DNA of 64,000 bases from Comamonas phosphati. GTDB lineage: Bacteria; Pseudomonadota; Gammaproteobacteria; Burkholderiales; Burkholderiaceae_C. A program made the position numbers and the translations under genes. Location: NCBI RefSeq assembly GCF_014637085.1, contig NZ_BMEU01000001.1:1-64000 (forward strand). Reading direction: 5' to 3'. Below, piece after piece: positions 45,759 through 53,548 of this stretch; position 1 is the stretch's first letter; each line of letters begins with the position of its first letter. The notes beneath the pieces are model-generated. The model was given only the letters and a program-made list of their open reading frames with translations. It did no database searches and was not told the origin of the DNA.

Positions 45759-46136
45759 TCAGGGCAGCATGGCGTAGGCCACGATCTCGATCTTCATGCC
45801 CGGCACCACGAGGCCGGCCACGCCCATGCTGGATCGGTTGGGGTAGGGGGCGTCGAAGAACCTGCGGTACACGGCGTCGATGGCCGGCATGTCGGCCACG
45901 TCGGTCATGTGGATCAGCACCTGGGTCACGTCGGCCAGCGTGCCGCCCGCGGCCTGCACGGCCCGGCGCAGGTTGGCGAAGGTCAGGCGCGCCTGTTCCG
46001 CTATGGGGCCGGTGTCTATGCTGCCGTCCTCGCGCACCGGGCCGTGGGCCGTGAACAGCATGCTGCCGCTGGCCTTGACGGCCCAGGAGAACGGCTGCTT
46101 GAGCGGCGGCAGGCCGGTGTCTATCACTTGCTTCAT
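45759..46136 (-). CDS. RidA (YjgF/Rid) family protein
   Basis: 125 residues. Rid proteins hydrolyse reactive enamine/imine intermediates formed by PLP enzymes. Family positions are visible in FTAHGPVREDGSIDTGPIAEQARLTFANLRRAVQAAGG and VTQVLIHMTDVADMPAID. The canonical Arg of RidA is less clear, so a related Rid subgroup is possible. It lies 8 bp after the aminotransferase gene. Confidence 0.9.
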   Translation of the reverse strand: MKQVIDTGLPPLKQPFSWAVKASGSMLFTAHGPVREDGSIDTGPIAEQARLTFANLRRAVQAAGGTLADVTQVLIHMTDVADMPAIDAVYRRFFDAPYPNRSSMGVAGLVVPGMKIEIVAYAMLP

Positions 46137-46144
46137 GGCGGCCT

Positions 46145-47371
46145 TCAGCCCAGCACGTGGGCGATGGCATCGGCGACGTACTGCACGTTGGCCTGCGACA
46201 GGCCCGACATGCACATGCGGCCCGAGCGGATCAGGTAGACGCCGTGCTCGTCGCGCAGCCGGTTGACCTGGGGCTCGGTGATGCCTGTATAGCTGAACAT
46301 GCCGCGCTGCGTCAGCAGGAAGCCGAAGTCGCGGCGCTCGCCGAAGCGCTCGCGCAGCGCCTGGTGCAACTGCGCGCGCATGTCCTTGATGCGGCCGCGC
46401 ATCTCGGCCAGCTCGCCGGCCCATTGCGCGCTGAGCTCGGGTGACTGCAGCACCTGCTGCACCAGGCGCGCGCCCTGGGTGGGGGGCGAGGAATAGTTGC
46501 GGCGCACCGTGGCCTTGAGCTGGCCCAGCACGTTGGCGGCCGTGGTGGCGTCGTTGCAGACCACGCTGAGGCCGCCCACGCGCTCGCCGTAGAGCGAGAA
46601 ATTCTTCGAGAACGAGTTGGCCACGAAGCACTGGGCGCCAGCGCTGGCCAGCGCGCGCACGGACCAGGCGTCGTCATCGAGGCCGTCGCCAAAGCCCTGG
46701 TAGGCCATGTCGACGAACGGGATCAGCCCGCGCTCGACGATCACGGGAATCAGCTGCTGCCACTGCTCGCGCGAGAGGTCCACGCCCGTGGGGTTGTGGC
46801 AGCTGGCATGCAGCAGCACCACGCTGCCCGAAGGCAGGCCGCGCAGCGTGTCCAGCATGGCGTCGAAGCGCAGGCCGCCCGTGCCCGCGTCGTAATAAGG
46901 GTAGCTATGCGTGCGCAGGCCCGCGCCTTCGCAGATGGCCAGGTGGTTTTCCCAGGTCGGGTCGCTGAGCCAGACCTCGGCATCGGGGAAATAGTGCTTG
47001 ATGAAGTCTGCTCCGACCTTGAGCGCGCCGGAGCCGCCCAGGGTCTGCAGCGTGGCGACGCGCTGGGCGCGCACGGCTTCGTGGCCGGCGCCGAACACCA
47101 GGTTCTGCACCAACTGGCGGTAGGCGGCGATGCCCTCGATGGGCAGGTAGCCGCAGGGCGTGATGTTCTGGCTCAGGGTGTGTGCGGCCTGGCGCACGCA
47201 GTCCAGCATGGGCAGGCGGCCCTGTTCATCGAAGTACAGGCCGATGCTGAGGCTGACCTTGTCGGCGCGCGCGTCCTGCTGGAAGGCTTCCAGCAGCGAG
47301 AGGATGGGATCGCCGGGGTAGGGCGGAACATGGGCGAACACGGAAGAGGAAGGAGTCGTCATGGCGGTCAT
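46145..47371 (-). CDS. Aromatic amino acid aminotransferase (aspartate aminotransferase family I)
   Basis: 408 residues from ATG 47371; ATG 47362 is an alternative. PLP-dependent, interconverting aromatic amino acids (or aspartate) and 2-oxo acids. Features are VSLSIGLYFDEQGRLPML, HASCHNPTGVDLS, VDMAYQGFGDGLDDD, the PLP lysine in SFSKNFSLYGERVG and the C-terminal GRMCMSGLS (TyrB-type, with Arg for the substrate carboxylate). It is flanked by the paralogous permease and RidA in one operon. Confidence 0.92.
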   Translation of the reverse strand: MTAMTTPSSSVFAHVPPYPGDPILSLLEAFQQDARADKVSLSIGLYFDEQGRLPMLDCVRQAAHTLSQNITPCGYLPIEGIAAYRQLVQNLVFGAGHEAVRAQRVATLQTLGGSGALKVGADFIKHYFPDAEVWLSDPTWENHLAICEGAGLRTHSYPYYDAGTGGLRFDAMLDTLRGLPSGSVVLLHASCHNPTGVDLSREQWQQLIPVIVERGLIPFVDMAYQGFGDGLDDDAWSVRALASAGAQCFVANSFSKNFSLYGERVGGLSVVCNDATTAANVLGQLKATVRRNYSSPPTQGARLVQQVLQSPELSAQWAGELAEMRGRIKDMRAQLHQALRERFGERRDFGFLLTQRGMFSYTGITEPQVNRLRDEHGVYLIRSGRMCMSGLSQANVQYVADAIAHVLG

Positions 47372-47402
47372 CGGTGGCAAATGAAATCGGATCGTGGACA
47401 GG

Positions 47403-48815
47403 TCATCCGGCCTTGGCCTGGGCGGCTGCCGGCGCCGTGGTGGTTGCCGCGGCGGGCTTGCGGTACCACAGTCCGTAGACGGCGGCCAGCAGCAGCAGGA
47501 AGGGTAGGCCGGTCAGCAGCGTGAGGCGGAACACGTCGGTGAACAGCGTGGACACCAGTGCGGCGAGCATGAGGGCGGCGCCCAGCAGCGTCAGCACCGG
47601 AAAGCCCCACATGCGGAAGGCCAGCGGCGCGTCGCCCTGGCGCGCGCGGCGGGCGCGGAAGAACAGATGGGTCACGAAAATCATGAACCAGGTGAACATG
47701 GCGCCGAACATGGAGACGGCCATCATCAGCATGAAGGACTGCTCGGGGTTCACGATATTGAACAGCGTGGCCACGGCAATGCCCAGGCAGGACAGCAGCA
47801 GGGCCGGCATGGGCACACCGCGCGAGTTGACGCGGCCCAGCACGGCGGGCGCATGGCCGGCGCGAGAGAGGCTGAACATCATGCGCGTGGTGATGTAGAG
47901 CTGGCTGTTCATGGCCGACAGCGCGGCCACCAGCACCACGAAGTTGATCACGCTGGCGGCGCCGGGCAGGCCGATGATCTCCATCACCTTGACGAAGGGA
48001 CTGCCTTCCTTGCCGGCGGCGGTCCAGGGCACGATGGCCAGCATCAGCGCGATGGTGGCCAGATAGAACACCACCAAGCGCACCATGGTGGAGCGGAAGG
48101 CGCTGGTGATGGCGCGCTGCGGGTCCTTGGCTTCGCCCGCGGCGACGGCGATCATCTCGATGCTCAGGTAGCTGAAGATGGCGATGATCACGCCCACCCA
48201 GGTACCCCACAGGCCGTTGGGGAAGAAGCCGCCGTTGTTGACATAGTTGCCAAAGCCCACGCCCGCGGGCCGGGTGCCGAAGACCACCCAGGAGCCGATC
48301 AGGATGAAGGCCACGATGGCGACGATCTTGATCAGCGAGAAGCTGTACTCCACCGCGCCGAAGGCCTTGACGCTCATCATGTTCACACCGACCAGCATGG
48401 ATGAGAACAGCAGCACCCAGGTCCAGCGCGGCACCTCGGGGAACCAGTAGCCCATGTACAGGCCTATGGCCGTCACCTCGGTGCCCACGGCCAGCACCAC
48501 GGCCGCCCAGTAGGCGTAGCGCACGAGAAAGCCGGCGATGGGGGCGATGTAGTGCTCGGCGTAGGCGCCGAAAGAGCCTGAAGTGGGGTGGGCCACGGTC
48601 ATCTCGGCCAGGCAGCCCATGAGCAGCAGCGAGATCACGGCGCCGATGGCATAGCTGATCAGCACGCTGGGCCCGGCAAAGCCGATGGCGAAGCCGCTGC
48701 CCAGGAACAGGCCGGTGCCGACGGCGCCGCCGATGGCAATCATCGCCATCTGGCTGGCGCTCAGTTGTTGTTTCAGTCCGGCTTCGCGCTGGACGATGTC
48801 CTCAAAGGCCTGCAT
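47403..48815 (-). CDS. APC-family amino acid permease, paralogue
   Basis: 470 residues, about twelve helices. It is strikingly close to the permease at 42727-44094 through most of its length (for example GTGLFLGSGFAIGFAGPSVLISYAIGA, MTVAHPTSGSFGAYAEHYI, SRMMFSLSR versus TRMMFSLSR), with a longer Ala-rich C-terminus. First gene of the permease-aminotransferase-RidA operon and divergent from the Lrp regulator. Confidence 0.93.
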   Translation of the reverse strand: MQAFEDIVQREAGLKQQLSASQMAMIAIGGAVGTGLFLGSGFAIGFAGPSVLISYAIGAVISLLLMGCLAEMTVAHPTSGSFGAYAEHYIAPIAGFLVRYAYWAAVVLAVGTEVTAIGLYMGYWFPEVPRWTWVLLFSSMLVGVNMMSVKAFGAVEYSFSLIKIVAIVAFILIGSWVVFGTRPAGVGFGNYVNNGGFFPNGLWGTWVGVIIAIFSYLSIEMIAVAAGEAKDPQRAITSAFRSTMVRLVVFYLATIALMLAIVPWTAAGKEGSPFVKVMEIIGLPGAASVINFVVLVAALSAMNSQLYITTRMMFSLSRAGHAPAVLGRVNSRGVPMPALLLSCLGIAVATLFNIVNPEQSFMLMMAVSMFGAMFTWFMIFVTHLFFRARRARQGDAPLAFRMWGFPVLTLLGAALMLAALVSTLFTDVFRLTLLTGLPFLLLLAAVYGLWYRKPAAATTTAPAAAQAKAG

Positions 48816-48871
48816 ACCTTGTCTCCGTGGTTGTGGGTGCGCGGATGCTAGGTTCAGGGCCGGTGGCGGAA

Positions 48872-48936
48872 TTAATGGTTATCCATTAAATTAAATAAAA
48901 TTGGATAATTCATCCAAATTATTATTAATTAATAAT
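48872..48936. promoter_or_regulatory. Cluster of three inverted repeats, probable Lrp/AsnC operators
   Basis: In an A+T-rich stretch between the divergent permease and regulator genes lie TTAATGG-TTAT-CCATTAA (48872-48889), TTGGAT-AATTC-ATCCAA (48901-48917) and the perfect 16 bp palindrome ATTATTAATTAATAAT (48921-48936). Centres are about 28 and 20 bp apart. Multiple A+T-rich sites fit an octameric Lrp-type protein controlling both directions. Confidence 0.7.
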
Positions 48937-48942
48937 ATTTTT

Positions 48943-49410
48943 ATGCCAATAGAAGTCGACAAAACCGACCGTATGCTCATTCGGGCCCTGCAGGAGAACG
49001 CGCGGCTGACCTCGGGCGAGCTGGCGCAGCGGGTCAATCTGTCGCAGTCGCCCTCCTGGCGGCGCATCAAGCACCTGGAGGATGAGGGCGTGATCACGGG
49101 CTACCACGCGGCGCTGAACCGGCGGGCCATAGGCTTTGGCGTGCTGGCCTTCGTGATGGTGGCCATAGACCACCAGAATGAGGAATCGTCACGCATCTTC
49201 GAGGATGCCGTCTGCGCGATCCCCGAGGTGGTGATGTTCCACGGCATCTCGGGGCCCGAGGACTTCCTGCTGGTCATCGTGGCGCGCGATCTCGACGCCT
49301 ATTCGGACCTGCTGCAGCGCAAGCTGCACCGGCTGCCGGGCGTGCGCCAGGTGCACACGCATTTTTCGCTGCAGGAGTTCAAGGGGCAGCTTTCCGGTCT
49401 GCCGGTGTAA
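48943..49410 (+). CDS. Lrp/AsnC-family transcriptional regulator
   Basis: 155 residues from ATG 48943 (MPIEVDKTDRM). An upstream TTG at 48901 would place the operator cluster inside the gene, so it is rejected. N-terminal HTH (LTSGELAQRVNLSQSPSWRRIKHLEDEGVI) and RAM effector domain (VVMFHGISGPEDFLLVIVARDL). Probably controls the divergent permease-aminotransferase-RidA unit; related proteins such as KynR and BkdR respond to amino acids. Confidence 0.92.
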   Translation: MPIEVDKTDRMLIRALQENARLTSGELAQRVNLSQSPSWRRIKHLEDEGVITGYHAALNRRAIGFGVLAFVMVAIDHQNEESSRIFEDAVCAIPEVVMFHGISGPEDFLLVIVARDLDAYSDLLQRKLHRLPGVRQVHTHFSLQEFKGQLSGLPV

Positions 49411-49441
49411 TTATTTCTCCCGGGCGCTTTGCGTTCCACGC

Positions 49442-49762
49442 CTAAAGCAGGCCGCTGTCCAGCGCCGCCATTCCGTGCCGCACGCGCACGCGGTTGCAGG
49501 CGTCGCTGCCGGCGGCGAACTCGCGGCAGGGCGAGGGGCGCCATTCGTAGATGCCGCAGTGCGCCTTTTCGCCCACCTTGCCCACCAGGGCCGCGCAGCG
49601 CGGCCGCGCCCAATCCGTGCCGCGCATGCGGCAGGTGTATTCAGTAACCTCCTCGATCAGTCCGGCAGGCACGCTGCCGCCATGCTCCTGGGATTCATGC
49701 ACGGAAAAGTCCACGCGGAACGAGGCGCAGCAGGCGCCGCAGGTCAGGCAGGGATGGGGCAT
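49442..49762 (-). CDS. YkgJ-type cysteine-cluster protein 1
   Basis: 106 residues from ATG 49762. The conserved set begins PHPCLTCGACC and continues with single cysteines in CRMRG, RCAAL, HCGIYE and PCREF, as in the YkgJ-type proposed zinc- or iron-chelating cluster family. The second copy lies at 52647-53006 on the same strand. Between them are feoAB, which suggests an iron link. Confidence 0.9.
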   Translation of the reverse strand: MPHPCLTCGACCASFRVDFSVHESQEHGGSVPAGLIEEVTEYTCRMRGTDWARPRCAALVGKVGEKAHCGIYEWRPSPCREFAAGSDACNRVRVRHGMAALDSGLL

Positions 49763-49842
49763 GGCATGAGTCTGGTCAAAGATGTGGTGCGGATTGTCGC
49801 CATGCCTGCGATGCAGAGTCGGGCACTCGGACAAAAAATGCT

Positions 49843-49866
49843 CTAATGAGAATCAAACTCAATAAA
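49843..49866 (+). promoter_or_regulatory. Probable Fur box of the feo operon
   Basis: TAATGAGAATCAAACTCAATA is an imperfect palindrome close to the Fur consensus (AATGATAATCATTATC core), 12 bp before the feoA ATG. It would repress feo under high iron. Confidence 0.6.
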
Positions 49867-49876
49867 ATGCGAGGCC

Positions 49877-50173
49877 ATGAGTATTCTGCATTCCACAGCA
49901 CAAGCCGCATCCGCTCCGGTCGTCGGCCTCGACACGCTGGCGCGCCATGTGCCGGCCCGCGTGGTCGATCTGGCGACGGCCAACAATGTCGAGGAGCAGG
50001 AACTGATGCTGCGGCTCATGGAGATCGGTTTTCTGCCCGGTGAGCGCGTGCGCATCGTGGCCACGGGCTTTCCGGGGCCCGACCCGCTGGCCGTGCGCGT
50101 GGGCGAAGCCACGTTCGCGCTGCGCCGCCATGAGGCGTCCAAGGTGCTGGTGACCGTGGAGGGGCGGCCATGA
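49877..50173 (+). CDS. feoA: Ferrous iron transport protein A
   Basis: 98 residues. SH3-like FeoA domain, with the ELMLRLMEIGFLPGERVRIV and PLAVRVGEATFALRRHEA blocks. The N-terminal 25 residues extend the usual 75-residue length. Its stop overlaps the feoB start (ATGA). Confidence 0.93.
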   Translation: MSILHSTAQAASAPVVGLDTLARHVPARVVDLATANNVEEQELMLRLMEIGFLPGERVRIVATGFPGPDPLAVRVGEATFALRRHEASKVLVTVEGRP

Positions 50174-52152
50174 ACGCGCGCGAAAATCCTGTGGACAGCA
50201 CGGTCGCACAACCGATTTCCATCCAGCCCAGGGCCAGGCCCCAGGGCCAGGAGGCCTCGGGCGGCGGCCAGGCGGCGCTGCGCGCGGCCCTGCTGGGCAA
50301 CCCGAACTGCGGCAAGACAGCGCTGTTCAACCTCTTGACCGGCGCCCGCCAGAAGGTGGCCAACTACGCCGGCGTGACCGTGGAGCGCAAGGAAGGCTGG
50401 CTGACCACGCCGGGCAGGCGCCGCGTGCGCCTGCTGGACCTGCCGGGCACCTACAGCCTGCATGCGCACAGCGAGGACGAACGCATCACGCGGGACATCG
50501 TCAGCGGCCTGCACGCGCGCGAGGCGCCGCCCGAGCTGCTGATCTGCGTGACCGATGCCACCCACCTGCGCCTGAACCTGCGCCTGGTGCTGGAGGCGCG
50601 GGCACTGGGACTGCCCATGGTGCTGGTGCTCAACATGAGCGATATGGCGCGTCGCCAGGGCATCGTGGTGGACCGCGAAAAACTCGGCCAGGCGCTGGGC
50701 GTGCCCCTGGTGGAAAGCGTGGGCGTGCGCCAGGACGGCGGCAAGGAACTGCTGGCCTGGCTGGACAGCGACGAGGCGCGCGCGCTCCAGGTGCAACCCC
50801 CGGCCGAGCGCTGGCAGCCCCAGGCCGGCCAGAGCGCCAGGGAGCGGCTGCTGGCGCTGCACCAGCAGGTGGCGGACATCATGCGCATTGCCGTGCAGGA
50901 ACCGCAGGTGGACACCCAGCGCGACGACCGCATCGACGCCGTGGTGCTGCACCCCGTGTGGGGCACGCTGCTGCTGGTCGTCACCCTGTTCCTGATGTTC
51001 CAGGCCGTGTTCAGCTGGGCCCAGCCCTTGATGGACGGCATCGAGGGTGCGGTGGGCAGTTTTGGGGGCTGGGTGAGGGAGGCCATGCCCGACGGCGTGC
51101 TGCGCAGCCTGCTGGCCGACGGCGTGATCGCCGGCACGGGCGCCGTGCTGGTCTTTTTGCCGCAGATCCTGATCCTGTTCTTCTTCATCCTGGTGCTGGA
51201 GGACTCGGGCTATCTGCCGCGCGCAGCCTTTCTGCTGGACCGCATCATGGGCACCGTGGGCCTGTCGGGCCGCTCCTTCATCCCGCTGCTGTCGAGCTTT
51301 GCCTGCGCCGTGCCCGGCATCATGGCCACGCGCTCCATCAGCAGCTGGCGCGACCGCCTGCTGACCATCATGATCGCGCCGCTGATGACCTGCTCGGCCC
51401 GCCTGCCGGTGTATGCGCTGCTGATCGGCGCCTTCATCCCGGGAAAGACCGTGGCCGGCCTCTTCAACCTGCAGGGTCTGGTGCTCTTCGGCCTGTATGT
51501 CGGCGGCATTCTCAGCGCCATGGCCGTGGCCTGGGTGGCCAAGCTGGCCCGCACGAACAAGGCCCGCACGCCGCTGATGATGGAGCTGCCCGCCTACCGC
51601 TGGCCCAGCCTGCGCAGCCTGGCGCTGGGCCTGTACGAGCGCGCCATGATCTTCCTGCGCCGCGTGGGCGGCATCATCCTCACGGTGAGCATCGTGCTGT
51701 GGTTCCTGGCCAGCTATCCGGCGGCGCCCGAGGGTGTGACCGAGGCCGCCATCCGCTACAGCTTCGCAGGCCAGATCGGCCGCTGGCTCGAAGTGGTGCT
51801 GGCCCCCATAGGCTTCAACTGGCAGATCGCCATCGCCCTGGTGCCCGGCATGGCCGCGCGCGAGGTGGCCGTGGGCGCCCTGGGCACGGTGTATGCGCTG
51901 TCCGCCTCGGGCGACGACGCCATGACCCAGCAGCTGGGCCCGCTGATCGCCCAGAGCTGGTCGCTGGCCACGGCGTTGTCGCTGCTGGTGTGGTTCGTGT
52001 TCGCGCCGCAGTGCATCTCCACGCTGGCCATGGTCAGGCGCGAGACCAACGGCTGGCGCTATCCGCTGATCATGGCCGGCTATCTGTTCGCGCTGGCCTA
52101 TCTGGCAGCTTTCATCACTTACCGCGTGGCCCTGGCGCTGGGCTGGGGTTGA
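50170..52152 (+). CDS. feoB: Ferrous iron transporter FeoB
   Basis: 660 residues, within the range of FeoB proteins. The N-terminal G domain has GNPNCGKTALFN (G1), DLPGTYSLHAHSEDE (G3 and switch II) and NMSD (G4). The membrane part carries the two Gate motifs (LSSFACAVPGIMATRSI and PAYRWPSLRS...) with about eight to ten helices. Imports Fe2+ using GTP. A 24-residue disordered N-terminus precedes the G domain. Confidence 0.95.
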   Translation: MNARENPVDSTVAQPISIQPRARPQGQEASGGGQAALRAALLGNPNCGKTALFNLLTGARQKVANYAGVTVERKEGWLTTPGRRRVRLLDLPGTYSLHAHSEDERITRDIVSGLHAREAPPELLICVTDATHLRLNLRLVLEARALGLPMVLVLNMSDMARRQGIVVDREKLGQALGVPLVESVGVRQDGGKELLAWLDSDEARALQVQPPAERWQPQAGQSARERLLALHQQVADIMRIAVQEPQVDTQRDDRIDAVVLHPVWGTLLLVVTLFLMFQAVFSWAQPLMDGIEGAVGSFGGWVREAMPDGVLRSLLADGVIAGTGAVLVFLPQILILFFFILVLEDSGYLPRAAFLLDRIMGTVGLSGRSFIPLLSSFACAVPGIMATRSISSWRDRLLTIMIAPLMTCSARLPVYALLIGAFIPGKTVAGLFNLQGLVLFGLYVGGILSAMAVAWVAKLARTNKARTPLMMELPAYRWPSLRSLALGLYERAMIFLRRVGGIILTVSIVLWFLASYPAAPEGVTEAAIRYSFAGQIGRWLEVVLAPIGFNWQIAIALVPGMAAREVAVGALGTVYALSASGDDAMTQQLGPLIAQSWSLATALSLLVWFVFAPQCISTLAMVRRETNGWRYPLIMAGYLFALAYLAAFITYRVALALGWG

Positions 52153-52159
52153 ATGGGCT

Positions 52160-52256
52160 ACCCCCTGAGGCGCCTTGCGGCTTCCCCCAAGGGGGCGACA
52201 CCTTCGCTGCGGGGCGGCCCTTGCTCGGCGTCCCGGGCCTGGGTCATGCCGGTCTC
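52160..52256 (+). repeat. Intergenic repeat family A, copy 6
   Basis: CCCCCTGAGGCGCCTTGCGG ... CCTTCGCTGCGGGGCGGCCC ... ATGCCGGTCTC. It lies between feoB and the small Cys-rich gene of the same operon. Confidence 0.85.
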
Positions 52257-52295
52257 ATGGGCTGTAGACCATGAAACTGCTGAAAGGAGAAATTT

Positions 52296-52487
52296 ATGTG
52301 GCAGAACCTTGTTGTGGGCTTGATCGTCATCGTGGCCGCGGCTTCGCTGGTCTGGCGCTACCTGCCGGCCGGCTGGCGCCGCAAGGCCGGCCAGTTGCAT
52401 CCGTCGCTGGCGCCCAGTGAAGGCAGTGCCTGCGGCGGCTGCAGCGCCTGCGGTGGCGACAGCTGCTCCGATACACGCAAGAGCTGA
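52296..52487 (+). CDS. Small Cys-rich membrane protein associated with FeoB
   Basis: 63 residues: a single N-terminal helix (NLVVGLIVIVAAASLVWRYL), then a C-terminal cysteine cluster CGGCSACGGDSC. The start follows AAAGGAGA. Position right after feoB and the layout match the small proteins found beside feoB in Betaproteobacteria (DUF6587-like) and, in general plan, the FeoB-associated Cys-rich proteins of Firmicutes. Probably handles Fe2+ at the membrane. Confidence 0.75.
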   Translation: MWQNLVVGLIVIVAAASLVWRYLPAGWRRKAGQLHPSLAPSEGSACGGCSACGGDSCSDTRKS

Positions 52488-52646
52488 GAACCGAAGAGCG
52501 CTGAAGAGAGTCAGCGCGCTTTAAAAATCATAGCTTTCTGTGCAATCCACTCATGCATTTCAAGCCTTTTATGGTTTGAAATCTAGACTTGGATGGTTCG
52601 GGGTGCTTTTGTTTTTGTAGCGAATCAAATAGGCAGACTATCGGAT

Positions 52647-53006
52647 TCAGGCCGCTTCCGGCCATTGTTCCACGTCGTCTTCGGACAACTGGGGCAGTCC
52701 GAACTTGGCGCGCGTGTCATGGCAGCCGTAGGCGGCGAAGGGAAAATCGCGGCAGGTGCGCGAGCGCTGCTCGTAGATGCCGCAACCCATGCAGCCTTCG
52801 CCCAGATGCGGCAGATCGGTCAGCGCCATGCAGCGCACGGGATGGCGTTCGGTGCCGTTCATGCGGGCGCGGTTGCCGCCGACCTCATGGGCCATGGCAT
52901 CGGGCACGGTGCCGCCCATGGATTGCAGCTCGTAGATGGAAAACTCGACGCGGTAGTTGCGGCAGCAGGCGCCGCAGGTGAGGCAGGGGTGTACGGGTTC
53001 GGACAT
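52647..53006 (-). CDS. YkgJ-type cysteine-cluster protein 2
   Basis: 119 residues from ATG 53006. It shares HPCLTCGACC, FSIYELQSMGGTVPD and the later CMGCGIYEQRSRTCRDF block with protein 1, and it has additional cysteines. Proposed metal-chelating domain of unknown role; it flanks the feo genes on the far side. Confidence 0.9.
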   Translation of the reverse strand: MSEPVHPCLTCGACCRNYRVEFSIYELQSMGGTVPDAMAHEVGGNRARMNGTERHPVRCMALTDLPHLGEGCMGCGIYEQRSRTCRDFPFAAYGCHDTRAKFGLPQLSEDDVEQWPEAA

Positions 53007-53110
53007 GGAAGTTTCTCGGGGACGGGCGCCAACGGCCATCGGCGGCGGGCCGCCTTCCTCGGGAGAAGGCGGCTGCACCGCAGCTGGGCCAGGGAGGGAA
53101 GGCCGGGTCC

Positions 53111-53323
53111 CTAGTGGAGAAACTTCAGATAGAAGGTGTGATTACGCACATGCAGCGCGCGCACCCGGGCCGCAAAGCGCCTGCGCGGCCCGAAGGTCGA
53201 GGGCACGCGCCAGTGGCGTGCGATGTGCGGCTGGCGCAGGGCGTGGGCCCCAAAAAACGCAAACACCGCCTGCGGGCGTGCGGCCTGCAGGCGGTGTGTG
53301 GTTGTGGTGTGGCTCGGGTGCAT
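53111..53323 (-). CDS. Tentative small hypothetical protein
   Basis: 70 residues with no recognised domain, rich in Arg, His and Ala and ending in FYLKFLH. No clear ribosome binding site. It may be fortuitous coding in GC-rich DNA; listed only because the gap between YkgJ 2 and argF is otherwise empty. Confidence 0.2.
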   Translation of the reverse strand: MHPSHTTTTHRLQAARPQAVFAFFGAHALRQPHIARHWRVPSTFGPRRRFAARVRALHVRNHTFYLKFLH

Positions 53324-53369
53324 GGTTGTGGATGCTGCCGAGCCGGTTCGTGACCTATCAGCCGGGCTG

Positions 53370-53420
53370 ACGGCCCAGCAGCAGGTACTCCATGAGTGCC
53401 TTTTGCACGTGCATGCGGTT
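53370..53420 (-). repeat. Direct repeat of the argF 3' end (possible attachment-site scar)
   Basis: The 17 codons ending argF (NRMHVQKALMEYLLLGR) are repeated here 188 bp downstream, 46 of 51 bases being identical to 53558-53608, with all but one difference silent or at the very edge of the block. The 137 bp between the copies has no recognisable content. Confidence 0.7.
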
Positions 53421-53548
53421 TTGGCTGCGGCAAGCAGCCTGCAGCTGCTTCACGTCCGCTGCGCGGACATGAGCCTGCGCCGAAACAGGATGCAGGCCGC
53501 AGCATGGCATGCTGCGCGCCGTGCGGACTGCCACTGCCTGCGGCATCG

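Noticed and set aside
48901-48942. An upstream TTG start for the Lrp regulator
   Set aside because: It would place two palindromes inside the coding region and add residues not seen in the family; ATG 48943 fits better.
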